Source: an uncultured Eubacteriales bacterium
GTDB taxonomy: Bacteria; Bacillota; Clostridia; Oscillospirales; Oscillospiraceae
Assembly (NCBI GenBank): GCA_900546615.1
Contig: URDJ01000010.1
Span: 1 to 64,000, forward strand
Direction of reading: 5' to 3'
Length of the DNA: 64,000 nt
The position numbers and the translations under genes are program-made. Below the pieces are notes generated by a model. The model was not told the DNA's origin. It did not search any database and was given only the letters and a program-made list of their open reading frames with translations. Positions 42,184 through 50,598 of the stretch are shown piece after piece. Positions within the stretch are counted from its first letter, which is position 1. Each line of letters starts with the position of its first letter.

Positions 42184-43279
42184 CGAAATCGTCCGCCGAC
42201 ACGTCCACCGCGCGGCCCGCCGCTATCGCCGCCTTGCGCGCCTGCGGCGTCATCAGCCTGTGCGCGTTCTCCCGTATCTGTGCCTCCAGCTTCGCCATGA
42301 CCTCCGGGTTCTGCTCGAGGTATTCCTTCACATTGTCGCGTCCCTGAATCCGCGCCTCGCCTACCGTGAACCACGCGCCCGCCTTGTCGATAAGCTCCAG
42401 CTTCACCGCAAGGTCGATTATCTCTCCGACCTTCGAGATGCCCTGGCCGTAGATTATATCGAACTCCGCCTCCTTGAACGGCGGCGCTACCTTGTTCTTG
42501 ATGACCTTGGCGCGGGTGCGGTTGCCTATCATCTCCGAGCCGTTCTTGAGCGTCTCGATACGGCGCATGTCTATCCTCACGCTCGCAAAGTACTTGAGCG
42601 CGCGGCCGCCCGGCGTCGTCTCCGGGTTGCCGTACATGACGCCTATCTTCTCCCTGAGCTGGTTTATGAAGATGACGATGCAGCCCGTCTTGGACACCAC
42701 GCCCGCCAGCTTCCTGAGCGCCTGGCTCATGAGCCGCGCCACGACGCCCACGGAGCTCTCGCCCATCTCGCCCTCCAGCTCGCTGCGCGGCAGCAGCGCC
42801 GCCACCGAGTCAATGACCACCACGTCCAGCGCGCCCGAGCGCACCAGCTGCTCCGTTATCTCCAGCGCCTGCTCGCCCGTGTCAGGCTGGGAGATGAGCA
42901 GGTCGTCTATGTTCACGCCCAGCGCCCTCGCATACGCCGGCTCCAGCGCGTGCTCCACGTCTATATACGCCGCCTCGCCACCGGCCTTCTGCGCCGAGGC
43001 CACTACGTGCAGCGCCAGCGTCGTCTTGCCGCAGCTCTCAGGGCCGTAGATCTCCACGATCCTCCCGCGCGGCACGCCGCCTATGCCCAGCGCAAGGTCC
43101 AGCGACAGCGAGCCTGTCGAGATAGCCTCCACGTTCACCGTGATATCCTCGCCCAAGCGCATGATCGCGCCCTTGCCGTAGTTCTTCTCTATCTGCGCTA
43201 TCGCGGTCTCAAGCGCCTTTTTCTTGTCCGCCGCCGGCGCCGCGGACGCGGCCGGGGCCGCCTTTTTCTTCTCTGCCAT
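42176..43279 (-). CDS. recA: Recombinase RecA
   Basis: DNA-dependent ATPase for strand exchange and the SOS response. 367 residues. The N-terminal Ala/Lys extension is followed by the usual core: Walker [10 protein letters not shown], Walker [13 protein letters not shown], and loop residues in [27 protein letters not shown] order. ATG 43279 was chosen because AGAGGTGG lies 5 bases upstream; the GTG before it overlaps that site. No LexA box is obvious, and it lies mid-operon behind prmC. Confidence 0.97.
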   Translation of the reverse strand: MAEKKKAAPAASAAPAADKKKALETAIAQIEKNYGKGAIMRLGEDITVNVEAISTGSLSLDLALGIGGVPRGRIVEIYGPESCGKTTLALHVVASAQKAGGEAAYIDVEHALEPAYARALGVNIDDLLISQPDTGEQALEITEQLVRSGALDVVVIDSVAALLPRSELEGEMGESSVGVVARLMSQALRKLAGVVSKTGCIVIFINQLREKIGVMYGNPETTPGGRALKYFASVRIDMRRIETLKNGSEMIGNRTRAKVIKNKVAPPFKEAEFDIIYGQGISKVGEIIDLAVKLELIDKAGAWFTVGEARIQGRDNVKEYLEQNPEVMAKLEAQIRENAHRLMTPQARKAAIAAGRAVDVSADDFDG

Positions 43280-43303
43280 ATCTGCCACCTCTCAGCTCTT
43301 TGA

Positions 43304-44161
43304 TCAGGCGCGCGCGGTCACTACCCGCTCCACGCCCCTCGTATCCGGTATCGACTGCGCGTCGTGCAGCCCCGCCATGCGCATAAGGTCCTTTACGTCC
43401 TGGGCCTGGTCCTCCCCGACCTCGAACATCAGCATGCCGCCCTGCCTTATGACGCCCTTCCAGTTTTTCAGTATAGCCCGGTAGAAGTCCAGCCCGTCGT
43501 CCCCGCCGTCCAGCGCCCACACAGGCTCGTAGTCACGCACCGACGGGTCCAGCGTCAGGATGTCGAAGGTCGGTATATACGGTGGGTTCGACACCACAAG
43601 GTCGAAACTCCCCGTCATGATCGGCGGCTGCTTCGTCACGTCCGCCAGCATGAAGCTCACCCGGCCCTCGAGACCGTTGCGGTTCACATTGTGCCGGCTC
43701 ACGTCCATCGCCTCCGGGCTTACGTCCGAGAGCACTACCCGCGTCTGCGGCAGCGCCGCCGCTATCGCGCAGCCGATGCAGCCCGAGCCGCTGCACAAAT
43801 CCAGCACCCGTGCGTCCATTTTCCGCCCGTGCAGCCAGCTTATCGCCGCCTCCGCGAGCACCTCCGTGTCTACACGCGGGATGAGCACCGCAGGCGTCAC
43901 CTCCATCGGCAGGCCCCGGAACTCCCAGACCCCCGTGATGTACGCCACCGGCTCGCCCGCCAGCCTGCGCCTGAGCATCGACTCCGCCCTGCGCTCTACC
44001 TCGTCCGTCGCATAAAACCGCAGGTCCCGCAGGAACTTCTCCGTCGTCTTGCCCGCCGCCGTCGCCGTTATCAGCTTCCCCTCCAGCTCGGCGGCTTCTA
44101 TCCCGGCCTCGCGCAGCCGGTTGCGCACTGCTATATACAGCTCACTGTATGTCCGCGGCAT
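43304..44161 (-). CDS. prmC: Peptide chain release factor glutamine methyltransferase
   Basis: Methylates the GGQ glutamine of RF1/RF2. 285 residues. N-terminal helical domain, then LDLCSGSGCIGCAIA (SAM site) and the catalytic VVSNPPYIPT. ATG 44161 with GGGGAT upstream. prfA is not adjacent; yqhQ lies upstream, recA 24 bases downstream. Confidence 0.94.
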   Translation of the reverse strand: MPRTYSELYIAVRNRLREAGIEAAELEGKLITATAAGKTTEKFLRDLRFYATDEVERRAESMLRRRLAGEPVAYITGVWEFRGLPMEVTPAVLIPRVDTEVLAEAAISWLHGRKMDARVLDLCSGSGCIGCAIAAALPQTRVVLSDVSPEAMDVSRHNVNRNGLEGRVSFMLADVTKQPPIMTGSFDLVVSNPPYIPTFDILTLDPSVRDYEPVWALDGGDDGLDFYRAILKNWKGVIRQGGMLMFEVGEDQAQDVKDLMRMAGLHDAQSIPDTRGVERVVTARA

Positions 44162-44183
44162 TTCCCCATCCCCTTTCGCCCGT

Positions 44184-45137
44184 TTACCAGGCGTCTTTAC
44201 CTTTTTCCTCGGGTATGACCAGCTCAAGCGCACGTATCGCGCACTCGATCATCCCGTCGTCCGGCTCGTTCGTCGTCAGGTGCTGCAGCTGCCGCCCCGG
44301 CCAGGTGAAGATCCGCGACACGATGTTCGTGTCGTGCCGCCCCGCCCAGCGGTTCAGCTCATACGCCACGCACACGATCACCGGCAAAAGCAGAAGCCGG
44401 AGCGCAAACCTCAAAAGCGTGTTGTCCACCTGTATCAGCAGCCCCACAAATATGCCCAGCACGATGACCACCAGCAGAAAGCTCGTGCCGCACCTCGGGT
44501 GGAACCGGCTCTGCGGCCTCACGTTCTCCACCGTCAGCGGCAGGCCCTTCTCGTAGCAGAAGATCGTCTTGTGCTCCGCCCCGTGGTAGGCAAACAGCCG
44601 CTTCATGTCCTTCATCCTCGAGCACAGCCACAGGTACACCAGAAAAATGACTATCTTGATGGCGCCCTCCAGCAGGCTCCTGAGCGTATAGTGCCCCTCC
44701 AAGCCCGGGATGAATCCCGCTATGAAGGTCGGCAGAAACAAAAACAGCGCCACCGCAAGGCACACGCCCAAAAAGGCTGCAAAGCCTATTATCGCCTTCT
44801 CAGCCTTCTCACTGCCCAGCTTCTTCTCGAGCCAGAGGTCGAACTTCGTCGGCTCCTCCTGCTCGTCCTCCGGCAGCAGGCTCGCCGAGTACGACAGCGC
44901 CTTCATGCCCTTGAGCATCGAGTCGGCAAAGGTCACAAGGCCCCGTATGAACGGCCAGCCCAGCGCCGGATGCCTGTCCTTAATAAGCCGGAGCGGCTCG
45001 ACCTTCTCGGTCATGCCCTCCTTCGTGCGGCACACGATCGCCTGCTTCTCCGGCCCGCGCATCATGATGCCCTCTATCAGCGCCTGCCCCCCTATCATCG
45101 TGCGGAAGCAGACCTTATCGTTATTTTTCTCCGACAT
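44184..45137 (-). CDS. DUF1385 (YqhQ-like) membrane protein
   Basis: 317 residues. The N-terminal CFRTMIGGQALIEGIMMRGPE and the central HGAEHKTIFCYEKGLPLTVENVR are the DUF1385 signature. About four membrane segments. Role unresolved, though the family is very widely linked with prmC in Firmicutes, as here. Confidence 0.88.
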   Translation of the reverse strand: MSEKNNDKVCFRTMIGGQALIEGIMMRGPEKQAIVCRTKEGMTEKVEPLRLIKDRHPALGWPFIRGLVTFADSMLKGMKALSYSASLLPEDEQEEPTKFDLWLEKKLGSEKAEKAIIGFAAFLGVCLAVALFLFLPTFIAGFIPGLEGHYTLRSLLEGAIKIVIFLVYLWLCSRMKDMKRLFAYHGAEHKTIFCYEKGLPLTVENVRPQSRFHPRCGTSFLLVVIVLGIFVGLLIQVDNTLLRFALRLLLLPVIVCVAYELNRWAGRHDTNIVSRIFTWPGRQLQHLTTNEPDDGMIECAIRALELVIPEEKGKDAW

Positions 45138-45149
45138 TTCGACCTCGTA

Positions 45150-46223
45150 TCACTGAGTTTTCACCGGCAGCTCCACCGTCACCAGCGCGCCGCCCTCCTC
45201 GCAGTTGCCGACCGTCAGCCGGCCCCTGTGCCTCGTCACTATCTCGTCGCACACGGCAAGCCCTATCCCGCTGCCGCGCTCCTTGCCGCGGCCCTTGTAG
45301 AACCGCTCCTTCACGTGCGGCAGGTCCTCGTCCGCAAAGCCCGGCCCGTGGTCGCGTACCATGACCTTCACGTACTCGCCCTCGTTCTTCGCCGTGAGCT
45401 CTATCCTCTTGCCGCGCTTGCCGTACTTCGCCGCGTTGTCCAGTATGTTCAGCAGCACCTGCTTGAGCCGCGCCGGGTCGCCCGTCACGGGCTGCAGCGG
45501 CTCCTCCGGCGTCTCGTACACCAGCTCTATCCCGTCGTGCTTCAAAAGCTCCCCGTAGGTGAACGCGACCTCCTCGAGCAGCAGCTCCAGCTCGACCTCC
45601 TCCACGTTCAGCGTGAACCGGCCGTCCCGCAGGCGCGTGAACTCCAAAAGCTCCTCCACCATGCCCGTCAGCCGCCCCGCCTCCGCGGAGATGATCTCTA
45701 CCCCGCGCCGCGAATCGCCCTGTATCGCCTCGTCGTACATCAGCGTCTCGCTCCAGCCCGTGATCGCCGTCAGCGGCGTGCGCAGCTCGTGCGACACCGA
45801 CGAGATGAACTCCGACTGCGTCCGCCCGGCCTCGCCGATCTTCACCGACATGTCGTTGAACGCATCCACGAAACGCCCTATCTCGTCGTCCCGCAGCTTC
45901 TCCGCCAGAGAGCCGTAGCTGCCGTCCGCTATCCTCCGCGCCGTGTCCCCCAGCCCCAGTATCGGGCTGGTCACCCGCTCACGGAACCACAGATTGGACA
46001 GCAGCAGCAACGCAACCGCGCCGCCCGCGCACACGGCCGCACCCGTCGCCTCGCCGCACAGGCCAAGTATCAGAGTCAGCAGCACGCACACGACCCCGGC
46101 GCAGCTCACCACGAGCCACACGCCCTTGAGACCCTTCAGCGCCTCAGGCCGCTCGCCCTTAACGAACCTCCTGACCGCCTCGTACGCCCTCGCCGCCGGT
46201 CCCGGCCTGTTGTTCTCGTCCAT
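45150..46223 (-). CDS. Membrane histidine kinase with HAMP domain
   Basis: 357 residues. Two membrane segments (about 36-55 and 61-79) are separated by only a few residues, so it has no real extracellular sensor. HAMP (80-135), HisKA with SVSHELRTPLTAITG, HATPase with LNILDNAAKYG, VRDHGPGF and GSGIGLAVCDEIV follow. It lies 3 bases after its response regulator and before yqhQ. Signal unknown; a short-loop, intramembrane-type sensor is likely. Confidence 0.9.
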   Translation of the reverse strand: MDENNRPGPAARAYEAVRRFVKGERPEALKGLKGVWLVVSCAGVVCVLLTLILGLCGEATGAAVCAGGAVALLLLSNLWFRERVTSPILGLGDTARRIADGSYGSLAEKLRDDEIGRFVDAFNDMSVKIGEAGRTQSEFISSVSHELRTPLTAITGWSETLMYDEAIQGDSRRGVEIISAEAGRLTGMVEELLEFTRLRDGRFTLNVEEVELELLLEEVAFTYGELLKHDGIELVYETPEEPLQPVTGDPARLKQVLLNILDNAAKYGKRGKRIELTAKNEGEYVKVMVRDHGPGFADEDLPHVKERFYKGRGKERGSGIGLAVCDEIVTRHRGRLTVGNCEEGGALVTVELPVKTQ

Positions 46224-46226
46224 GCC

Positions 46227-46922
46227 TCAGCTGCCCCACTTGTAGCCGTAGCCCCAGATAGTCGTGATATACTCCGGCGCGGTCGGCGTATCCTCTATCT
46301 TTATCCTCAGCCGCCGGATGTTCACGTCCACTATCTTCAGCTCGCCCTTGTAGTCCGCACCCCACACGCTCTCAAGTATGTCCTCCCTCGAGAGCGCCTT
46401 GCCCGGGTTCTCCATGAACAGCTTCATTATCGAGTACTCTGTCTGCGTCAGCTTCACCCGCTGCCCGTTCTTCGTCAGCGTCCGGTTCCGCGGATTGAGC
46501 ACGAACGGCCCGTTTTCCAGCTCAGGCTCCTCGTCCTCGTCCGCCGCACCGACGCGCCTGTACAGCGCGTCTACCCTCGCCAGCAGCTCCGCAGGCGAAA
46601 AGGGCTTCGTCACATAATCGTCCGCGCCCGTCATCAGGCCCGTGACCTTGTCCATCTCCTGCCCCAGAGCCGTCAGCATGATGATGCCCATCTTCGAGCC
46701 CGACGCCCTTATGCCGCGGCAGATGTCAAAGCCGTTGGCATCCGGCAGCATGACGTCCAGCAGCGCGACCCCTATGTCGTCGTTCTCCTCCAGCAGACGG
46801 AGCGCCTCCTCCCCGGTCGCCGCCTCGATCGGCTCGTAGCCCGTCCTGCGGAGATTGATGACGACAAAACTGCGGATGCCCGCTTCGTCCTCAAGCACCA
46901 GTATCTTTTTGATGTCGCCCAC
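46227..46922 (-). CDS. OmpR-family response regulator
   Basis: 231 residues. Receiver with LVLEDEAG, phosphoacceptor in ALLDVMLPDANGF, TALGQEMD and VTKPFSPAEL; winged helix with VDVNIRRLRIKIED and IWGYGYKWG. GTG 46922 was chosen as start, with AAAGGGG only one base upstream, so the exact start is uncertain; the first structural strand begins six codons later. First gene of the eleven-gene operon. A TATAAT (46971-46966) lies upstream without a good -35. Confidence 0.9.
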   Translation of the reverse strand: MGDIKKILVLEDEAGIRSFVVINLRRTGYEPIEAATGEEALRLLEENDDIGVALLDVMLPDANGFDICRGIRASGSKMGIIMLTALGQEMDKVTGLMTGADDYVTKPFSPAELLARVDALYRRVGAADEDEEPELENGPFVLNPRNRTLTKNGQRVKLTQTEYSIMKLFMENPGKALSREDILESVWGADYKGELKIVDVNIRRLRIKIEDTPTAPEYITTIWGYGYKWGS

Positions 46923-47077
46923 GCCCCTTTCGCAAATATATATCTTTCTGAAATTAGACCTTAACATTATAGCACATGATTTGCAATAGTGGTAGCATCA
47001 GATTACAAAATGTAGTATAATTTGAAGCGAAGCGGTGAATTTTCGGGAAAGTGCACTATCCGGGAGGCGAAGAGGAC

Positions 47078-47644
47078 GTGCTTATTTTCTATGCTGACAC
47101 AAGCGGTTTGGAGCCTTGGCGTTCGAGGTGCCGGGGCAGGAGCGGGGCGTCAGGGAGCGGCTTTGCGTATTCGCTGCTGCTTCTGGCTCTGGAGCGGTGG
47201 AAGGGAGCTTCCGAGCTCCCGGAGCTCGGGTCGCAGCCCGGGGGAAAGCCGTACTTTCCCGGACATCCCGACTGGCATTTTTCGCTCAGCCACACGGAAG
47301 GCATGGTTCTGGCTGCGGTCTCGGACTTCCCCGTAGGCGCGGACGTGCAGAGGATAGATACGAGAGGAGAGCGGCTGGCGCCGAAGCTGATGTCGGATTC
47401 GGAGCGGAAGGACTTCGACTTTTTCACGCTCTGGGTGCTGCGCGAGGCCTGCTACAAACTCACGGGCAGGGGAGACCTGAGAACGATGCGCTTTTCGATG
47501 ACCGGCTCGGGCATCCTCGCCCCGGAGCCCGGAGTGCGATGCCGGACTTACCGGCTGCCCGGCTGCGCCGCCGCAGCCGCCTGCTTCGAGGGAGACTTGC
47601 CCGACGAGCCGATCCGAGTCCCGATTGAAGAAATATGTTCTTGA
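47078..47644 (+). CDS. Sfp-type 4'-phosphopantetheinyl transferase-like protein
   Basis: About 188 residues, short for the Sfp type. GKPYFPGHPDWHFSLSHTEG, FPVGADVQRID and WVLREACYKLTGRG match the three family motifs. The second acidic Mg-ligand position of GxDxE reads Gln, and Lys of WxxKE reads Arg, so activity or acceptor range may differ. Start GTG 47078 behind GGGAGGCGAAGAGGAC; an upstream GTG at 47051 is possible. No NRPS or PKS gene is seen nearby, so the acceptor could be fatty-acid ACP or an unlinked carrier protein. Confidence 0.72.
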   Translation: MLIFYADTSGLEPWRSRCRGRSGASGSGFAYSLLLLALERWKGASELPELGSQPGGKPYFPGHPDWHFSLSHTEGMVLAAVSDFPVGADVQRIDTRGERLAPKLMSDSERKDFDFFTLWVLREACYKLTGRGDLRTMRFSMTGSGILAPEPGVRCRTYRLPGCAAAAACFEGDLPDEPIRVPIEEICS

Positions 47645-47669
47645 AAACAGCGCCGGCATTTGCTATAAT
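47641..47669 (+). promoter_or_regulatory. Promoter of tRNA-Leu
   Basis: TTGAAA (47641-47646), 17-base spacer, TATAAT (47664-47669). The -35 overlaps the stop codon of the transferase gene. Confidence 0.85.
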
Positions 47670-47683
47670 ATTTAAACGCACCA

Positions 47684-47768
47684 GCCGGTGTGGCGAAACT
47701 GGCAGACGCACCGCACTCAAAATGCGGCGGAGTGATCCATGCCGGTTCAAATCCGGCCACCGGCACCA
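47684..47768 (+). tRNA. tRNA-Leu (anticodon CAA)
   Basis: 85 bases with encoded CCA. Acceptor GCCGGTG pairs with CACCGGC, anticodon stem CCGCA/TGCGG holds the loop CTCAAAA (CAA reads UUG codons), a long variable arm follows and the T arm is CCGGTTCAAATCCGG. The class II shape with G-rich D loop fits leucine. Confidence 0.96.
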
Positions 47769-47806
47769 CGTCGGAGCAAAGCCCGCTTTGCTCCGACGTC
47801 TTTTTT
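47768..47806 (+). terminator. Terminator of tRNA-Leu
   Basis: Perfect 15-bp stem (ACGTCGGAGCAAAGC with its complement), CC loop, then CTTTTTT. It begins at the last base of the tRNA CCA. Confidence 0.93.
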
Positions 47807-47870
47807 ATGCCAACGGAAAAAAGACGTCATCCGCCCTCTCCCTTGCTCCTCTGTTCTGTTGTGATGTTCC

Positions 47871-47914
47871 AAGAAGTCCGAATGCGACGGCGTTCGGACT
47901 TCTTGCTTTTTTCC
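47871..47914 (+). terminator. Second strong terminator downstream of tRNA-Leu
   Basis: Perfect 12-bp stem AAGAAGTCCGAA/TTCGGACTTCTT, 10-base loop, GCTTTTTTC tail. The 64 bases between the two terminators hold no gene that I can see. Confidence 0.85.
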
Positions 47915-48019
47915 CTGTCCGCTCTCCGCCGGCTCCAGCCTCTGCCCGGGACTCTTGCAAAGTGAGAGGGAAGAGGAAACGACGCAGCGTTTTGCTTACG
48001 TTGAAATATGACTTAAATT

Positions 48020-48090
48020 GGTAAAATCTATGTTTTTACCGCCTGGAGCTGGCCTGAGGACGAAAATCGCGTCCGAGGGCCCAATTTTTG
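48020..48090 (+). other. Structured intergenic segment, possible small RNA
   Basis: Hairpin GGTAAAA/TTTTACC (48020-48040) and a larger one (GGCC...GGACG / CGTCC...GGCC, 48051-48081) followed by AATTTTTG. A weak TTGCTT/TAAATT promoter lies before it. The remainder of 47915-48163 shows nothing else. It matches no RNA family that I recognise. Confidence 0.35.
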
Positions 48091-48163
48091 TTGTTCCGTT
48101 GCATAAGCGGAATGTTAAAAAATTAGTCAAAACTACGAAAATTTACAGTGGACGCTTAGGCCG

Positions 48164-48222
48164 TTGACAGGATATCGCTGGCTATATTATGATTTGCATA
48201 AGAAGCTGCTTAAACGCTTAAG
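48164..48222 (+). promoter_or_regulatory. Promoter and LacI-type operator of the maltodextrin locus
   Basis: TTGACA (48164-48169) and TATTAT (48185-48190) with a 15-base spacer. The palindrome CTTAAACGCTTAAG (48209-48222), centred on CG as in LacI-family operators, lies about 10-20 bases after the expected start point. A further CTTAAG half-site is at 48232. The nearby LacI-family gene is the obvious repressor. AAGGAGG precedes the ATG. Confidence 0.65.
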
Positions 48223-48286
48223 CACGGGCCGCTTAAGGGTCGGGCAGTTTGAGAGGACAAGGTAATATTTATAAGGAGGACATGAA

Positions 48287-49606
48287 ATGAAAAAGCTGCG
48301 CATACTGCTCTGCCTCGCGCTCGCGCTGGTTATGGTATTTGCCCTCGCCGCCTGCGGCGACGGCGGCGAGACCACGTCCGGCGGATACAAGGTCACTTTC
48401 TACGACAGCGACGGCACCACCGTGCTCGCCGAGGTCGACGTCGAAGAGGGCCAGGCCGTTGCCGAACCCGAGCTCTCCAAAGAGGGCTATGTGATCGAGG
48501 GCTACTATGCCACTCCCGCCCTCGTAATCCCCTATGACATGAGCGCGCCCGTCACCGCCGACACCTCCGTCTTCGTCGCCTGGCAGTCTTCTGTCGTCGA
48601 CGAGAGGGCCTGGATGCTGGCCGGCAGCCTCGCGGGGTACCCCGAAAACAACTGGGGCCACGCATGGCCGCAGGACGACTTCATCATGCAGCCCGTCGAG
48701 GGTGAGTTCAACACCTTTGCCATCGAGCTGAATCTCTATCAGGGCGACGAGTTCAAGATCGCCGTCATCGACCAGGACTACAACTGGGGCGATTCCATAG
48801 ACGCCTCCCACCTCGTCGAGAGCGAGTACTTCGCCGGCGGTGAGGACGCCTTCAACTCCGGCGCCAACATCGTAGTTGCGCAGTCCGGCCTCTACAAGCT
48901 CGTGCTGAAGACCGACGCCGAGACCATCAGCCTCTGCAGCCTCTCCGCCGAGCGTCTGGGCGACGCCGCCGAGCTCGCCGAGCCCGAGTTCGACTTCCAG
49001 CTCCAGGGCACCTTCAACAACTGGGGCGAGGATCCCGAGAGCTTCAAGATGCTCAAGAACGGCGACGACCTCATCTGGTACTACCTGCTGACCGTCACCG
49101 AGGCCGACTACGACACCCAGAACGACCTCGACGCCGCCATGTTCGGCGTGAAGAACCTCGTGAACGGCGACTGGTACGACCTGCGCGTCATGGACCCCGA
49201 GGCCACCCCGAACTTCATAGTCCCCGCGGGCACCTACATAGTCTGGCTCCAGATCGAGCTGCAGGACAACCAGGCCGTCGTGACGAACTTCTTCGTTGAG
49301 GAGCCGGCCTACTACGTCGTGGGCACCTGCGGAAACGCCGGCTGGGCTGCCGACGTCAACGCCGAGAACACGGCCTACATGATGCAGGTCCAGGCCGACG
49401 GCACCTACACACTCGACGTCACCTTCACCGAGGACGAGACTGAGGACTGGACCGAGGGCAACGTGGCCTTCAAGGTGGCCTACGGCGCCGGCGGCTGCGT
49501 GGCCAACGAGTACTGGTACGGCGACGCCGCGGGCGAGAACATCCTCGTCGCCCCGGGCAGCTACACCATAGTCTTCGACCCGGCCACGGGGGCCATCACC
49601 TACTGA
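48287..49606 (+). CDS. Surface starch-binding lipoprotein with SusE/F-like modules
   Basis: 439 residues. Lipobox LAAC (Cys22-23). An InlB/Flg-new type beta-grasp repeat (about 34-75, YKVTFYDSDGTTVLAEV) is followed by three glucan-binding-like modules, each opening with a short beta strand and a Gly/Asn-Trp element: MLAGSLAGYPENNWG (110), FQLQGTFNNWGEDP (237), YYVVGTCGNAGWAAD (345). No catalytic residues. It is expected to hold alpha-glucan at the surface for the lipoprotein amylase and transporter downstream. Confidence 0.72.
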   Translation: MKKLRILLCLALALVMVFALAACGDGGETTSGGYKVTFYDSDGTTVLAEVDVEEGQAVAEPELSKEGYVIEGYYATPALVIPYDMSAPVTADTSVFVAWQSSVVDERAWMLAGSLAGYPENNWGHAWPQDDFIMQPVEGEFNTFAIELNLYQGDEFKIAVIDQDYNWGDSIDASHLVESEYFAGGEDAFNSGANIVVAQSGLYKLVLKTDAETISLCSLSAERLGDAAELAEPEFDFQLQGTFNNWGEDPESFKMLKNGDDLIWYYLLTVTEADYDTQNDLDAAMFGVKNLVNGDWYDLRVMDPEATPNFIVPAGTYIVWLQIELQDNQAVVTNFFVEEPAYYVVGTCGNAGWAADVNAENTAYMMQVQADGTYTLDVTFTEDETEDWTEGNVAFKVAYGAGGCVANEYWYGDAAGENILVAPGSYTIVFDPATGAITY

Positions 49607-49621
49607 TAACGCGCATGACAA

Positions 49622-49656
49622 AGCGGCGAGGGAGCCTTGAAAGCTCCCCCGCCGCA
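49622..49656. terminator. Hairpin between the lipoprotein and lacI genes
   Basis: GCGGCG-A-GGGAGC pairs with GCTCCC-C-CGCCGC around CTTGAAA. T tracts are weak on both sides; the genes converge on it. Confidence 0.6.
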
Positions 49657-49669
49657 GTCGCGGAAGACA

Positions 49670-50536
49670 CTAGAGCAATCTTATGTCATGTTCGGCCCCG
49701 CCGGACTTCCTGATGGTGTCATACACCAGCCCTGCGACCATTTTCGCCTTCTTTTTGTATGGGAGCTCGATATCCCCTCCGGGGCAGAGCGAGAGCACAC
49801 GGCCCGATGTGAGGCTCCTGAGCTGCTCCGCAAGCATGGCGCCCATCGCAACGAAGACGGTGTCGCCGGGCTCCGCGGAGAGGAAGGCCCCGAGTTTATC
49901 TTTGCTTTCAAGGAAACAGGCGGAGTCGAAGCTCTCCTCGATCCGGCGGTTCAGCCTCTGTTCGGCGAAGGGCCGGAGCACGGCGCAGGCCCTGTTCCCG
50001 AGCTGCCTTGCGGCGGCCGCGGCTGCGGCGAAGTCGGTGTTTACCTGGTAGAACAAGAACAGGTCGTCCACCACTCCGTCGACGCAGATGAGAGGGCAGA
50101 AGCAATTGAAGCCGATCTTCCTGAAGGTCAGTCTGTCGACATTCAGGGCGACGATGGCATCGAGCGTATCGATGGTCTGACTGACGCAGCTGTCGTCGAT
50201 GAGCCTGAGCGCGTAGCCGCGGCCCTCCAGCCTGGCAGCCAGCTCCTGCGTAAAAGCCGCAAAGGAGTGGGCCTCGTCCGGATCGGAGGCCGCGTTCGGC
50301 GCGTAGAGGCCGACCATGCCGCTGTTGCCGGTGGCCAGGGCTTTCGCGACCGCCGAGGATTCGTAGCCCATGATGTGTACCTCATGGAGCACTCTCTTCC
50401 AGGTCTCCGGGCTTATCCTCTGGTCTTCCCGGCCGTTCACGACGTAAGAGACTGTTGCGGTGGAGACGCCGCAGGCATCCGCAATGTCCTTTATCGTCAC
50501 TTTTTTCTTTTTATTATTACTATTCATCTCAGCCAT
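49670..50536 (-). CDS. LacI-family transcriptional repressor
   Basis: 288 residues, shorter than the usual 330-340. The N-terminal helix-turn-helix TIKDIADACGVSTATVSYVVNG and hinge SSAVAKALATG are followed by a truncated periplasmic-binding-like domain. Predicted maltodextrin sensor for the genes on both sides and for the CTTAAACGCTTAAG operator. The -10 box of its promoter ends 6 bases before ATG 50536, with no Shine-Dalgarno site, so the mRNA may be leaderless; an ATG nine bases later is an alternative. Confidence 0.88.
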   Translation of the reverse strand: MAEMNSNNKKKKVTIKDIADACGVSTATVSYVVNGREDQRISPETWKRVLHEVHIMGYESSAVAKALATGNSGMVGLYAPNAASDPDEAHSFAAFTQELAARLEGRGYALRLIDDSCVSQTIDTLDAIVALNVDRLTFRKIGFNCFCPLICVDGVVDDLFLFYQVNTDFAAAAAAARQLGNRACAVLRPFAEQRLNRRIEESFDSACFLESKDKLGAFLSAEPGDTVFVAMGAMLAEQLRSLTSGRVLSLCPGGDIELPYKKKAKMVAGLVYDTIRKSGGAEHDIRLL

Positions 50537-50542
50537 ACGACA

Positions 50543-50571
50543 ATAATATCAACCGAACAGCCCGGTGTCAA
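50543..50571 (-). promoter_or_regulatory. Promoter of the lacI-family gene
   Basis: Minus strand TTGACA (50571-50566), 17-base spacer, TATTAT (50548-50543). Confidence 0.8.
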
Positions 50572-50598
50572 TCGGGCAGGACTATTTTGGAGGACCGT

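Noticed and set aside
44049..46964. 971-codon plus-strand ORF
   Set aside because: Antisense to prmC, yqhQ, the histidine kinase and the response regulator. Arg/Leu/Pro-rich, no domain.
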